A DNA stretch of 49,355 nucleotides from Pseudonocardiaceae bacterium (GTDB taxonomy: Bacteria > Actinomycetota > Actinomycetes > Mycobacteriales > Pseudonocardiaceae), in NCBI GenBank assembly GCA_009379815.1, contig WHSY01000006.1, positions 42,432 through 91,786 on the forward strand, given 5' to 3'. The notes beneath the pieces were generated by a model. That model was given only the letters and a program-made list of their open reading frames with translations. It had not been told where the DNA came from and made no database searches. The position numbers were made by a program, and so were the translations under genes. Positions within the stretch are counted from its first letter, which is position 1, and each line of letters starts with the position of its first letter. Below, in pieces: positions 7,384 to 14,959 of this stretch.

Positions 7384-8640
7384 GTGAAGTTTCAACTGTT
7401 CTGCCTGCCCACGATCCCGGCCGCGGATCTGGACGAGCGAGCGAGGCTGCGGCCGATCGGCCGGAACAACGAGCACTACCAGGCGATGATCGACGAGCTC
7501 CGCGAGCTCGTCGTCATGGCCGACGACATCGGCTTCGACTGCTTCTCGACCACCGAGCACCACTTCCACTCGGAAGGGTTCGAGGCGTCGGTGCAGCCGA
7601 TGATGATCTACGCGGACCTGGCGGCGCGGACCCGGCGGATCAGCTTCGCACCGCTGGCCATGGTGCTGCCCGCCAACGACCCCCTTCGGGTGGCAGAGCA
7701 GGTCGCGGTGCTCGATCACCTGACCAAGGGCCGCGTCTACGGCGGCTTCGCGCGCGGCTACCAGGACCGGTGGAGCAACATCCTCGGCCAGGGCGTGCCG
7801 GTGAAGGGCGCGCCGATGGACGGCGGAGAGGTCGACAAGCACAACAAGGCCGTGCACCAGGAGTTCACCGAGATCATCTACAAGGCCTGGACAGACGATC
7901 TGCTGCAGCACAAGGGGGAGTACTACCAGGTCCCCTACCCCTACGAAGAGGGCATCACCCGGTGGCCGGCAGCGCCGTGGACCCGCGAGTACGGCCAGCC
8001 CGGCGAGGTGGACGAGAGCGGTGTCATCCGCGGCATCTCGGTGATCCCCAAGCCCTACCAGCAGCCGCACCCCAAGGCGTTCCAGCCCTTCTCGGTGAGC
8101 GAGTCCACGATCCGCTACAACGCCGAGACGGGCGTCATGCCCATCATCCTGGTGTCGCACCCGGCCACGTTCCGCCGGCTGGCCGAGCTGTACCGGGACG
8201 TGGCCGCAGACTTCGGCCGCAACCTCAAGCTCGGGGAGGGCCTGGGCGCGGTGCGGGCGGTCAGCTTCGGCGACACCGAACAGGAGGCCGCGGAGCGGCT
8301 GCGCCGCACCAACTACTTCGGGTTCCACGTCTACTTCTCGAACTTCGGGTTCTGGGAGGCGATGCGCTTCCCCGAGGACGACGAGCGCTACCCTCGTGAC
8401 CCCTATACCCCGCTGCCACCCGAGGAGTGGACACTCGACCGCTTCCGCAACGTCAAGTACGGCCTTGCCGGAACGGTCGACCAAGTGAAGCGCGAGATCG
8501 AGTCGCTGCACAAGATCCACGGCGACGACGGCGAGCTCGAGTGGTTCTCATGGTTCTTCGACCAGGGGATGATGCCGCTCGACGAGGCCAAGCGCCAGCT
8601 CGAGATCTTCGGCGAGCACATCATCCCGGAGTTCCGGTAA
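7384..8640 (+). CDS. LLM-class flavin-dependent monooxygenase (luciferase-like)
   Basis: A 418-residue protein of the bacterial luciferase/alkanal monooxygenase superfamily, TIM-barrel fold. Visible family marks: MKFQLFCLPTIP at strand 1, DDIGFDCFSTTEHHFH after it, SFAPLAMVLPANDPLRVAEQ in the middle, VLDHLTKGRVYGGFARGYQ, and a C-terminal GLAGTVDQVKREIE. Such enzymes use FMNH2 supplied by a partner reductase and O2 to oxidise or cleave an organic substrate. It is longer than the 330-360 residues usual for the superfamily owing to an insert near residues 130-235 (KGEYYQVPYPYEEG and what follows). GTG 7384 follows a perfect GAGGAGG (7371-7377). No flavin reductase is encoded alongside. The substrate is unknown. 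Confidence 0.88.
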   Translation: MKFQLFCLPTIPAADLDERARLRPIGRNNEHYQAMIDELRELVVMADDIGFDCFSTTEHHFHSEGFEASVQPMMIYADLAARTRRISFAPLAMVLPANDPLRVAEQVAVLDHLTKGRVYGGFARGYQDRWSNILGQGVPVKGAPMDGGEVDKHNKAVHQEFTEIIYKAWTDDLLQHKGEYYQVPYPYEEGITRWPAAPWTREYGQPGEVDESGVIRGISVIPKPYQQPHPKAFQPFSVSESTIRYNAETGVMPIILVSHPATFRRLAELYRDVAADFGRNLKLGEGLGAVRAVSFGDTEQEAAERLRRTNYFGFHVYFSNFGFWEAMRFPEDDERYPRDPYTPLPPEEWTLDRFRNVKYGLAGTVDQVKREIESLHKIHGDDGELEWFSWFFDQGMMPLDEAKRQLEIFGEHIIPEFR

Positions 8641-8648
8641 GCAGCCGC

Positions 8649-8676
8649 AGGGGGCAGGCCCACCGGCCTGCCCCCT
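8649..8676 (+). terminator. Perfect 12-bp hairpin after the flavin monooxygenase gene
   Basis: AGGGGGCAGGCC (8649-8660) and GGCCTGCCCCCT (8665-8676) are exact complements around a 4-nt loop, starting 8 nt after the stop codon. It would end or attenuate transcription before the NIPSNAP gene, lowering expression of the two downstream genes relative to the monooxygenase. Confidence 0.7.
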
Positions 8677-8786
8677 CCGAGCCGCGGCGCGCCCTCGACC
8701 ACCCACGGCGCCACGTGCCAGGCTGAGGCGGGCACCAGCCGGTGTCGATCGGTACCGCGGGCCCGCCCTCACCGCGAAGGAGTCGC

Positions 8787-9110
8787 ATGCTCTACGAACT
8801 GCGCGAGTACACCACGGTTCCCGGTCGCATGCCCGCCCTGATCACCAGGTTCCGGGAACACACCCTGAAACTGTTCGAAAGGCATGGCATCAGGGTCACC
8901 TATATCACGCTGACCGAATTCGGTGACAACAGCAACAACGAGCTGGTGTACTGCGTCGAGTTCGACTCTTACCAGCAACTGCAAGAACGATGGAGTTCAT
9001 TCCTGGCCGACCCCGAATGGCAGTCCGTCAAGCAGGACAGCGAGCGCGACGGCCCGCTGGTGGCCAGCCTCCGCAGGCGGCTGCTGACCACGGCACCGTT
9101 CGACTCGTAG
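8787..9110 (+). CDS. NIPSNAP family protein
   Basis: A 107-residue protein beginning MLYELREYTTVPGRMPALI, the standard opening of NIPSNAP domains, with FGDNSNNELVYCVEFDS in the middle and FLADPEWQ near the end. NIPSNAP proteins form dimeric alpha-beta barrels related to the ABM monooxygenase fold; in bacteria they often accompany flavin monooxygenases or degradation genes, but no activity is established for most. ATG 8787 lies 5 nt after GAAGGAG (8775-8781). It sits between the monooxygenase and the FAD oxidoreductase on the same strand; the next gene begins 12 nt after its stop. Confidence 0.85.
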   Translation: MLYELREYTTVPGRMPALITRFREHTLKLFERHGIRVTYITLTEFGDNSNNELVYCVEFDSYQQLQERWSSFLADPEWQSVKQDSERDGPLVASLRRRLLTTAPFDS

Positions 9111-9122
9111 GAGTGGCGCCGG

Positions 9123-10709
9123 ATGTCACCCGTAGCGGAGCGCAAGTTCTGGGGATGGGGACGAGAGGGGGAGGGCGTCTCCGAGTCCGAGGTCCACCAG
9201 CTCGGCGACTCGCTGCACGACCGGTTGGGCTTCTCCGACCTGCGCCTGGTCGACCCGCCACGACTGTCCGACATCAGGTTGCGCGAACCTCGGGTGCAGC
9301 CGCCCGCGTTGCTGGTGCACCGCTGCGCCGCCGACACCCGATCCCGGGCGGAACACACGCTGGGCAAGTCGCTGCGCGACTACGTCCGAGGGCTGCGCGC
9401 CCAGTACGACCACCCGCCGGACTTCGTGGCGTACCCGGCGGATGAGGCCGACCTCGTCGCCATCGTGGACTGGGCTGCGACCGAACGTGTCGCGGTCGTT
9501 CCGTATGGCGGCGGTTCCTCGGTGGCCGACGGGATCGAACCCCGCGTCGGGGACAGCTACCGCGGCGCGGTCTCGGTCGACCTTCGCCACCTCGACCGGG
9601 TCCTCGAAGTCGACGTCGAGTCGCGCTCGGCGCTCATCGAGGCAGGCACCCTCGGGCCGCAGCTGGAGGACCGGCTACGGCCGTACGGGTTGAGCCTGCG
9701 CTTCTTCCCGCAGTCGTTCGAGTTCTCGTCGCTGGGCGGATGGATCGCGACGCGCGCCGGCGGTCACTACGCGACGATGTTCACCCAGGCTGACGACTTC
9801 GTGCAGGCGCTGCGGGTGATCACCCCGCAAGGTCTGGTACAGACCCGGCGGCTGCCCTCCGACGGGGCGGGTGTGTCCGCAGACCGGATGTTCATCGGAT
9901 CCGAAGGCTCGCTCGGGCTGATCACCCAGGCATGGATGCGGCTGCAGGACCGGCCCACCCACCGGGCGGGGGCGTCGGTGCACTTCGATGGCTTCGAGCA
10001 GGCCTGGCGCGGCGTGCAGGCGATCAGCCAGTCCGGCCTGTGGCCCTCCAACTGCCGGCTGCTCGACCACAACGAGGCGCTGCACTCCGGCGCGGGCGAC
10101 GGGACGACCGCGATCCTGGTGCTCGGTTTCGAGTCCGCCGATCATCCGGTGGCGCCGTCGATGGACCGCGCGCTGCAGATCGCCCGGGAGTTCGGTGGCA
10201 GCCTCCCGCCCGAGGAGCCCGACGAGGACGAGGCGCGGCGCTGGCGACGGTTCTTCCTCCGCGGGCCGTACCTGAAGGAGGGCTACACGCGCCTCGGCGT
10301 GATCCGCGAGACCTTCGAGACCGCCTGCACCTGGGACCGCTTCCCCGAGTTCCATGCGGAGGTCATGGACGCCGCCCGCAAGGCGGTGGCCGACGAGTGC
10401 GGCGCGGGCATCGTGGCGTGCCGGTTCACCCACGTCTACCCGGACGGGCCCGCGCCGTACTACACGGTGATCGCTCCGGCCCGGGAGAACGCCGAGCTCG
10501 ACCAGTGGGCCGCGATCAAGCAGTCCGCCTCGGACGCCGTGCTGCGCAACGGCGGCACCATCACCCACCACCACGCCGTGGGCCGCTATCACCGGCCGTG
10601 GTACGACCAGCAACGTCCCGACCTGTTCGCCGCCGCGCTGCGGTCGGTGAAGTCGACACTCGATCCGGCCGGTGTCATGAATCCCGGGGTGCTCGTCGAC
10701 CCGGTGTGA
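9123..10709 (+). CDS. FAD-binding oxidoreductase, alkyl-DHAP synthase (AGPS)-like
   Basis: A 528-residue member of the vanillyl-alcohol-oxidase/PCMH flavoprotein family. The FAD-binding half shows VAVVPYGGGSSVADGIE (about residue 125), SLGGWIATRAGGHYATMF and MFIGSEGSLGLIT. The C-terminal cap carries GTITHHHAVGRYHRPWY, the histidine block of alkylglycerone-phosphate synthases. AGPS swaps an acyl for an alkyl group on dihydroxyacetone phosphate in ether-lipid synthesis, but bacterial homologues of this type often sit in catabolic clusters with unknown substrates. ATG 9123 is 12 nt after the NIPSNAP stop, so the two genes are probably cotranscribed. FAD family is certain; the AGPS-like reaction is a guess from the motif. 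Confidence 0.87.
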   Translation: MSPVAERKFWGWGREGEGVSESEVHQLGDSLHDRLGFSDLRLVDPPRLSDIRLREPRVQPPALLVHRCAADTRSRAEHTLGKSLRDYVRGLRAQYDHPPDFVAYPADEADLVAIVDWAATERVAVVPYGGGSSVADGIEPRVGDSYRGAVSVDLRHLDRVLEVDVESRSALIEAGTLGPQLEDRLRPYGLSLRFFPQSFEFSSLGGWIATRAGGHYATMFTQADDFVQALRVITPQGLVQTRRLPSDGAGVSADRMFIGSEGSLGLITQAWMRLQDRPTHRAGASVHFDGFEQAWRGVQAISQSGLWPSNCRLLDHNEALHSGAGDGTTAILVLGFESADHPVAPSMDRALQIAREFGGSLPPEEPDEDEARRWRRFFLRGPYLKEGYTRLGVIRETFETACTWDRFPEFHAEVMDAARKAVADECGAGIVACRFTHVYPDGPAPYYTVIAPARENAELDQWAAIKQSASDAVLRNGGTITHHHAVGRYHRPWYDQQRPDLFAAALRSVKSTLDPAGVMNPGVLVDPV

Positions 10710-10723
10710 TGCGCCGGTGGGCG

Positions 10724-11330
10724 TCAGCCGGACACCGTGGCGGACAGCAGCAGGACCTCCGGCTGCAGCCGACCGGGATCGGAGTCCAACCGCGCGACCG
10801 CCCGCTCGGTCAGCCGGTGCCGGTCGGCCCGTGACAGTCCGGCCACGAACGGGACTGCGGCCCGGTGCCGGCCATGGCCCAGTCGAGCAGGATGGTGCGC
10901 CCGTCCGGGCCGGTTCCCAGGTTCGAGACCTTCCAGTCGCCGTGCAGCAGCGTCGACGGGGTGCCTCCCAGCCCGGCGAGCAGCGGGGCGGGATCGGAGA
11001 CCAGCGCGGCCGCGATCGGCGCGGCGCGCGGGGCGGCGACCGGCAGCCGCTGCCAGCCCGCCGGGATCAGCCGCGCGGGCACCGGGTGCTCGCCACCCCG
11101 GGCGCGCTCGGTCGCCGCGGTCTGCGGGGACAGGATCAAGTAGCGACGTGACATCGCAAGCAGCCCGTCCTGCGCTGGGTAGCTCCAGAACCCGACGTGC
11201 AGCGCGGCCATGTGCTCCAGGAACCGCCGGTGCTGGGCATACGGCAGCGCCCCGTCGTCGTTGACGACCAGCCACGGTGTCGCATCGCGCAGCAGCAGCG
11301 TAGCCGTGGATTGTGCGGTGTCAGAACACG
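10724..11330 (-). pseudogene. Broken aminoglycoside-phosphotransferase-like gene joined to a foreign C-terminus
   Basis: On the minus strand one frame from about 11330 to 10810 reads STATLLLRDATPWLVVNDDG, then AALHVGFWSYPAQ and TLLHGDWKVSNLG with ILLDWAMAG, which are the catalytic HGD-x4-N and metal-binding D-W blocks of an APH/choline-kinase-type phosphotransferase. The N-terminal lobe is missing: the frame has no start with a ribosome site and upstream sequence does not continue it. After the D-W block the frame closes, while a different frame runs on as VAGLSRADRHRLTERAVARL to a stop at 10724, resembling the end of a different protein, perhaps a methyltransferase. The whole is read as a decayed, deletion-fused remnant. 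About 180 nt upstream (11331-11518) hold no recognisable gene. Confidence 0.65.
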
Positions 11331-11518
11331 CAGCACCTCCGGTGCCGGGAACGCGCCGAGTCGTCCTCGTGGGTCACCTCCACGCCAGCGTTGCCAGCGC
11401 CGCGGGAGCGAAGTTCTTCCAGAAGGCCCTGCTCGTCGTCAGAGACCACGGTCCGAGCACCTGTGCATCGCTGCCCGGGCGGAAGTGACCGGGCGCAGGA
11501 TGAGGACTCCGCGTCAGA

Positions 11519-13282
11519 TCAGAACGGTGGTTCGTCCGGAAGCTCGGTGGGTGGTGGTCTCGCTGGCGGTGGGGGTGGTGGTTCCGGCTGGTGCAGGATG
11601 GGCCCTTCGAACGTCAGGGCGAGGCCAGGCGGATCTGGGTCGGGTTCGCGGGGGTGGGGGTCGGGCAGCTCGGGGGTGATCGGTTCGCCGCGGGTGTGGT
11701 AGGTCTGTCCGAGGGGGCTGGTCCAGACGAAGTGGCCGGGCGCGGGCTGGTGCAGGGTCCAACCGCCGCGGTGCTTCATGGTGTGGTGGCGGGGGCAGCC
11801 GGGGCCGCTGTTGGTGGTGATGGTAGGCCCGCCGTGGGCGTGGTCGCGGGTGTGGTCCAGCTCGGCGGCGGCGGCGCGGCGGCGGCAGCCGGGTCCGACG
11901 CAGGAACGGTCGCGTAGTTGGATGTGGCGGCGCAGCGCGGCGTGGGCGAAGCGCCGGTGCGGGTGTGCATCCAGCGCGGCGCGGGCGGCGTGACGGTGTT
12001 CCCACATGCCGGTGATGCCGTGCAGTAGCCGGGCCCAATCGGGGTGGGCGTCGGCAAGGGTGGGTAGCCGGTCCACCATCGCGGTCGGGACGGCGATCTC
12101 CACGATCCCCCCGCGACAATCCCCCCGGCCACCGCGGCCACCGCGGCCGCCTGACTCGCCGCGGGTGTCGCGCCGGGGGCGGCGGCGGGTCAGGTCCCCG
12201 TGGATCAGATACCCGTCGGCGTCGACGATCGCGATGCGCCACTCGGCGCCGTGCTGGGCGTCCACCAGGTCCCGCGCGATCGTGGCGGGGACCGGCCCCC
12301 AGCCGGGTATTTCCGCGGGGTGCTCGTCAAGCCTCAGGAGGGTGGCCAGCCCGATGCGCACTTCGATGCCATACCGCACCGGGCGCCCCGGGGACCTGCC
12401 TGAAGCAGGCAGCGGTGGTTGCTCGCAGTGCCCGGGCTGGGGCTGCTGCGGCTGCGCGACCCGCTCCAGCTCCCGAGCCTGCTCGTGCTGCTCCGGCGTT
12501 GGGTCCGGCGCGGAGTGTGCGGGTTCCTCGCGGTATGCCGCGGCGGGCTCGGTGGGTTCGGGGCTGGGGTCGGCGGGGGACAGCGGGCCGAGGCGCAGCA
12601 TGGTGGCCAGGATCTGGTCGTGGGCCTGCCCGTCGAGGGTGCCATCGAGCAGCCGCAGGTACAGGTCGGCGCGGGTCTGGCTGACCGTGGCGGGGTAGCC
12701 GGTCGCGCGCAGCGTGTCGGCGAGGGCCTCGAGGCGGGCCGCGGCGTCCGGTGCGGGCAGCCCGGTCCCGGTCAGCACGGCGGTGCCGGTGTGGTCGAGG
12801 TAGCCATACAACCCCCGCTCGCGCACCGCCTGCTGGTAGGTGCGGCGGGTGTATTCGGGGTCGACGGCCTGCACCTCGCGCAGCAGCCGCGTGGCCAGTT
12901 GGGAGGTGGTCCACGCAGTGGCGGCGCCCACCAGCCGCGCGCTGATCACTTCGGCCTGCTCGGCGGTGACCTCGCGCAGGTAACTGGCGAACACCCGCGC
13001 CTTGTGGTGATCCAACTGCCCGGCGGCCAGCGCCGCGAACACCCGCGGCAGGCGGTCAACCACCAGCTGGGCGCCGTCTAGTTCGTAGCTTGCGCGGCGG
13101 GTGGTGAACGTCAGCGCCGCGGCGATCTCGTCGGTTTCCCAGTCGTCCGGGCTGCGCTCTGCGACGGCGGCCATCGCCGCCCAGCACCGCGCATAGGAGC
13201 GGGACACCTGCGCCCAAGCCGCGCGCAGCTCGTCGACGACCTCCGCGTCGGAGACCACCGAGGAGCTCACCGCCACCGTCAC
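11519..13282 (-). CDS. HNH endonuclease with DUF222 (13E12 repeat family)
   Basis: A 587-residue protein. The N-terminal half is DUF222-like: RSYARCWAAMAAVAERS, ALTFTTRRASYELDGA, LDHHKARVFASYLREV. A low-complexity proline/glutamine stretch follows, then an arginine/glycine linker (ESGGRGGRGGRGDCRGG) and an HNH nuclease near the C-terminus: C-V-G-P-G-C, ELDHTRDHAHGG, and CPRHHTMKHRGGW. The tail is very rich in proline. Such genes are abundant repeat-family members in actinobacteria (13E12 in M. tuberculosis); their role is unknown, some are SOS-induced. GTG 13282 stands 6 nt after a TATGGT -10 with no ribosome site, suggesting leaderless translation; GTGs at 13276, 13270 and 13258 are alternatives. 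All HNH residues are intact. Confidence 0.85.
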   Translation of the reverse strand: MTVAVSSSVVSDAEVVDELRAAWAQVSRSYARCWAAMAAVAERSPDDWETDEIAAALTFTTRRASYELDGAQLVVDRLPRVFAALAAGQLDHHKARVFASYLREVTAEQAEVISARLVGAATAWTTSQLATRLLREVQAVDPEYTRRTYQQAVRERGLYGYLDHTGTAVLTGTGLPAPDAAARLEALADTLRATGYPATVSQTRADLYLRLLDGTLDGQAHDQILATMLRLGPLSPADPSPEPTEPAAAYREEPAHSAPDPTPEQHEQARELERVAQPQQPQPGHCEQPPLPASGRSPGRPVRYGIEVRIGLATLLRLDEHPAEIPGWGPVPATIARDLVDAQHGAEWRIAIVDADGYLIHGDLTRRRPRRDTRGESGGRGGRGGRGDCRGGIVEIAVPTAMVDRLPTLADAHPDWARLLHGITGMWEHRHAARAALDAHPHRRFAHAALRRHIQLRDRSCVGPGCRRRAAAAELDHTRDHAHGGPTITTNSGPGCPRHHTMKHRGGWTLHQPAPGHFVWTSPLGQTYHTRGEPITPELPDPHPREPDPDPPGLALTFEGPILHQPEPPPPPPARPPPTELPDEPPF

Positions 13283-13285
13283 GCA

Positions 13286-13301
13286 TCGACCATATGTTCG
13301 A
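13286..13301 (-). promoter_or_regulatory. LexA-type SOS box overlapping the -10 of the HNH gene
   Basis: TCGACCATATGTTCGA matches the actinobacterial LexA box TCGAAC-N4-GTTCGA with one mismatch. Read on the minus strand it contains TATGGT, a TANNNT -10, 6 nt before the GTG start. LexA bound here would block initiation directly. Several M. tuberculosis 13E12 genes are known to be LexA-regulated, which supports the reading. Confidence 0.65.
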
Positions 13302-13521
13302 TCTCCGACAGAACCGGCTACTCCAGGACCGCAACCATCACGACCACCCGAAAGAGTGGTTACGATGCGGCCGCGCACGCCGCCGGTGAAGAAGTCGTGA
13401 AGCGCTGACCGTGATCCGTGCAGGAGCAGCACCGGCGCCGTCTCTTCACAAGCGGCTGGGTCGGTCGGACCGGGTCCGTGGGCCTGCGCGCCGGTCGCAG
13501 CGGTCGGTAGGTTCGTTAGCA

Positions 13522-14931
13522 ATGCAAATGAACGTGCGGCGCCCGCGGCTGCTGCGGCGCTCGCGCGCGGCCGGGCCACGGTGGCGGTCCATCGTGGCCG
13601 CCCTGCTCGTGGCCGATGCCGCCTTCGGCTTCCAGCAAACCGGCATCACCCCGGCCCTGCCAGCGGTGCAGCAGGATCTCGGGGCGTCACAGGCCTGGAC
13701 GGCATGGGTGCTGTCCGGCTACCTCGTCGTCGGCGCGATCTCACCGCCGTTGCTGGGAAAGCTTGCCGACCGCTCCGGCAAGAAGCTGGTGCTGCTCGCC
13801 GCGCTGACCGTCTTCCTCGTCGGCAGTATCGGCGCGGCGTTGGCGCCCAACATCGGCGTCCTGGTCGCCTGCCGGACGGTGCAGGGTATCGGCGGTGTCG
13901 CGTTTCCGCTGAGCTTCTCCATCGTCCGGGACGAGGTACCGGAGCAGCACCGGGCGAGTGCGATCGGACTGCTGTCGGGCAGCCTCGGGGTCGGGGCGAT
14001 GGCAGGCTACGTGCTCGGCGGCGGCCTGGCCGAGCTGCTGTCCTGGCGCTGGATCTTCGTGGTGGGCGCCGCAGCGCTGCTCGTCGGGGTCGCGCTGGCC
14101 GCGGTGGTGCTCCCGTCCTCGCCCACACGTGACACGAGGATCGACGCTGGCGGTGCGCTGCTGTTCGGCGGCGCGCTGGCCACGCTGCTGCTGGCGCTGA
14201 CCGAGGGGCCGCAACAAGGCTGGCAGTCGGCATTGGTCGTCGGATCCTTCGCCGCCGCGGCACTGCTGGCGATCGGTTTCGTCGTGCGCGAGACGCACAC
14301 TCGTTCGCCCCTGATGGAGCTGCGGGTCCTCACCAGCCGGCCGGTGCTGGCCACCCAGGTGTCCTCACTGCTGACCGGCTACGTGCTGTTCGCCACCAAC
14401 CTGCTGATTCCCTACCTGGTCGTCACCCAGACCGGGCTCGGCCTGTTCGGCCTTGCCGCCGGGCCGCTGATGACGGGGCTGCTGCTGTTGCCGCGAGCTC
14501 TCGGGCAGGCGGTCACCGGGCCCATCGCGGGCCCGCTGCTGCGGCGGTTCGGGCCGGCCACGACGTTCTGCGGCGCGATGCTCCTGATGGCGGGCGGCGC
14601 GCTCGGGCTGGCGCTGGCCCGGGACAGCGCGGCATTGATCGTGGTGGAGACGGCGGCCCTCGGCGCGGGCTTCGGGCTGTCGGTCAGCACCAGCGGGACG
14701 ATCGTCGTCGGTGCCGCTGTGGCGGGTGAGTCCGGGGTGGCGACAGCGCTGAACGCGGTGCTCCGCCGCACCGGCGGTGGTATCGGCGCCCAGGCCTCGG
14801 TGGCGCTGCTCGCCGCCGCCGGCGCCACCGGGGACGCTGCGTTCACGGTGGCCTTCCTCACAGCAGGCGGCGCCGCGCTGCTGGGAGCCGTCACCGCGGC
14901 ACTGAGCCGGCCCCGGCGGCAGCCGGGCTGA
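13522..14931 (+). CDS. MFS drug:H+ antiporter (DHA2-like, 14-TM type)
   Basis: A 469-residue, strongly hydrophobic transporter. Typical motifs are present: the MFS motif A in loop 2-3 (LGKLADRSGKKLVLL), motif B-like RTVQGIGGVAFPLSFSIV and motif C-like GSLGVGAMAGYVLGGGLAE, the antiporter signature. The N-terminal domain starts with FGFQQTGITPALPAVQQDLG, as in DHA2 exporters. It should export drugs or metabolites against protons. The start is taken at ATG 13522; ATG 13528 is equally possible, and neither has a strong ribosome site. It diverges from the HNH gene with 239 nt between and converges on the hydrolase gene. Confidence 0.85.
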   Translation: MQMNVRRPRLLRRSRAAGPRWRSIVAALLVADAAFGFQQTGITPALPAVQQDLGASQAWTAWVLSGYLVVGAISPPLLGKLADRSGKKLVLLAALTVFLVGSIGAALAPNIGVLVACRTVQGIGGVAFPLSFSIVRDEVPEQHRASAIGLLSGSLGVGAMAGYVLGGGLAELLSWRWIFVVGAAALLVGVALAAVVLPSSPTRDTRIDAGGALLFGGALATLLLALTEGPQQGWQSALVVGSFAAAALLAIGFVVRETHTRSPLMELRVLTSRPVLATQVSSLLTGYVLFATNLLIPYLVVTQTGLGLFGLAAGPLMTGLLLLPRALGQAVTGPIAGPLLRRFGPATTFCGAMLLMAGGALGLALARDSAALIVVETAALGAGFGLSVSTSGTIVVGAAVAGESGVATALNAVLRRTGGGIGAQASVALLAAAGATGDAAFTVAFLTAGGAALLGAVTAALSRPRRQPG

Positions 14932-14959
14932 GCGGAGCCGTGAGCGGGCGGCAGGCCGA

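Noticed and set aside
7200-7384. Sigma-54 promoter before the LLM gene
   Set aside because: No GG-N10-GC pair of the -24/-12 type was found, and the regulator lacks the sigma-54 contact loop.
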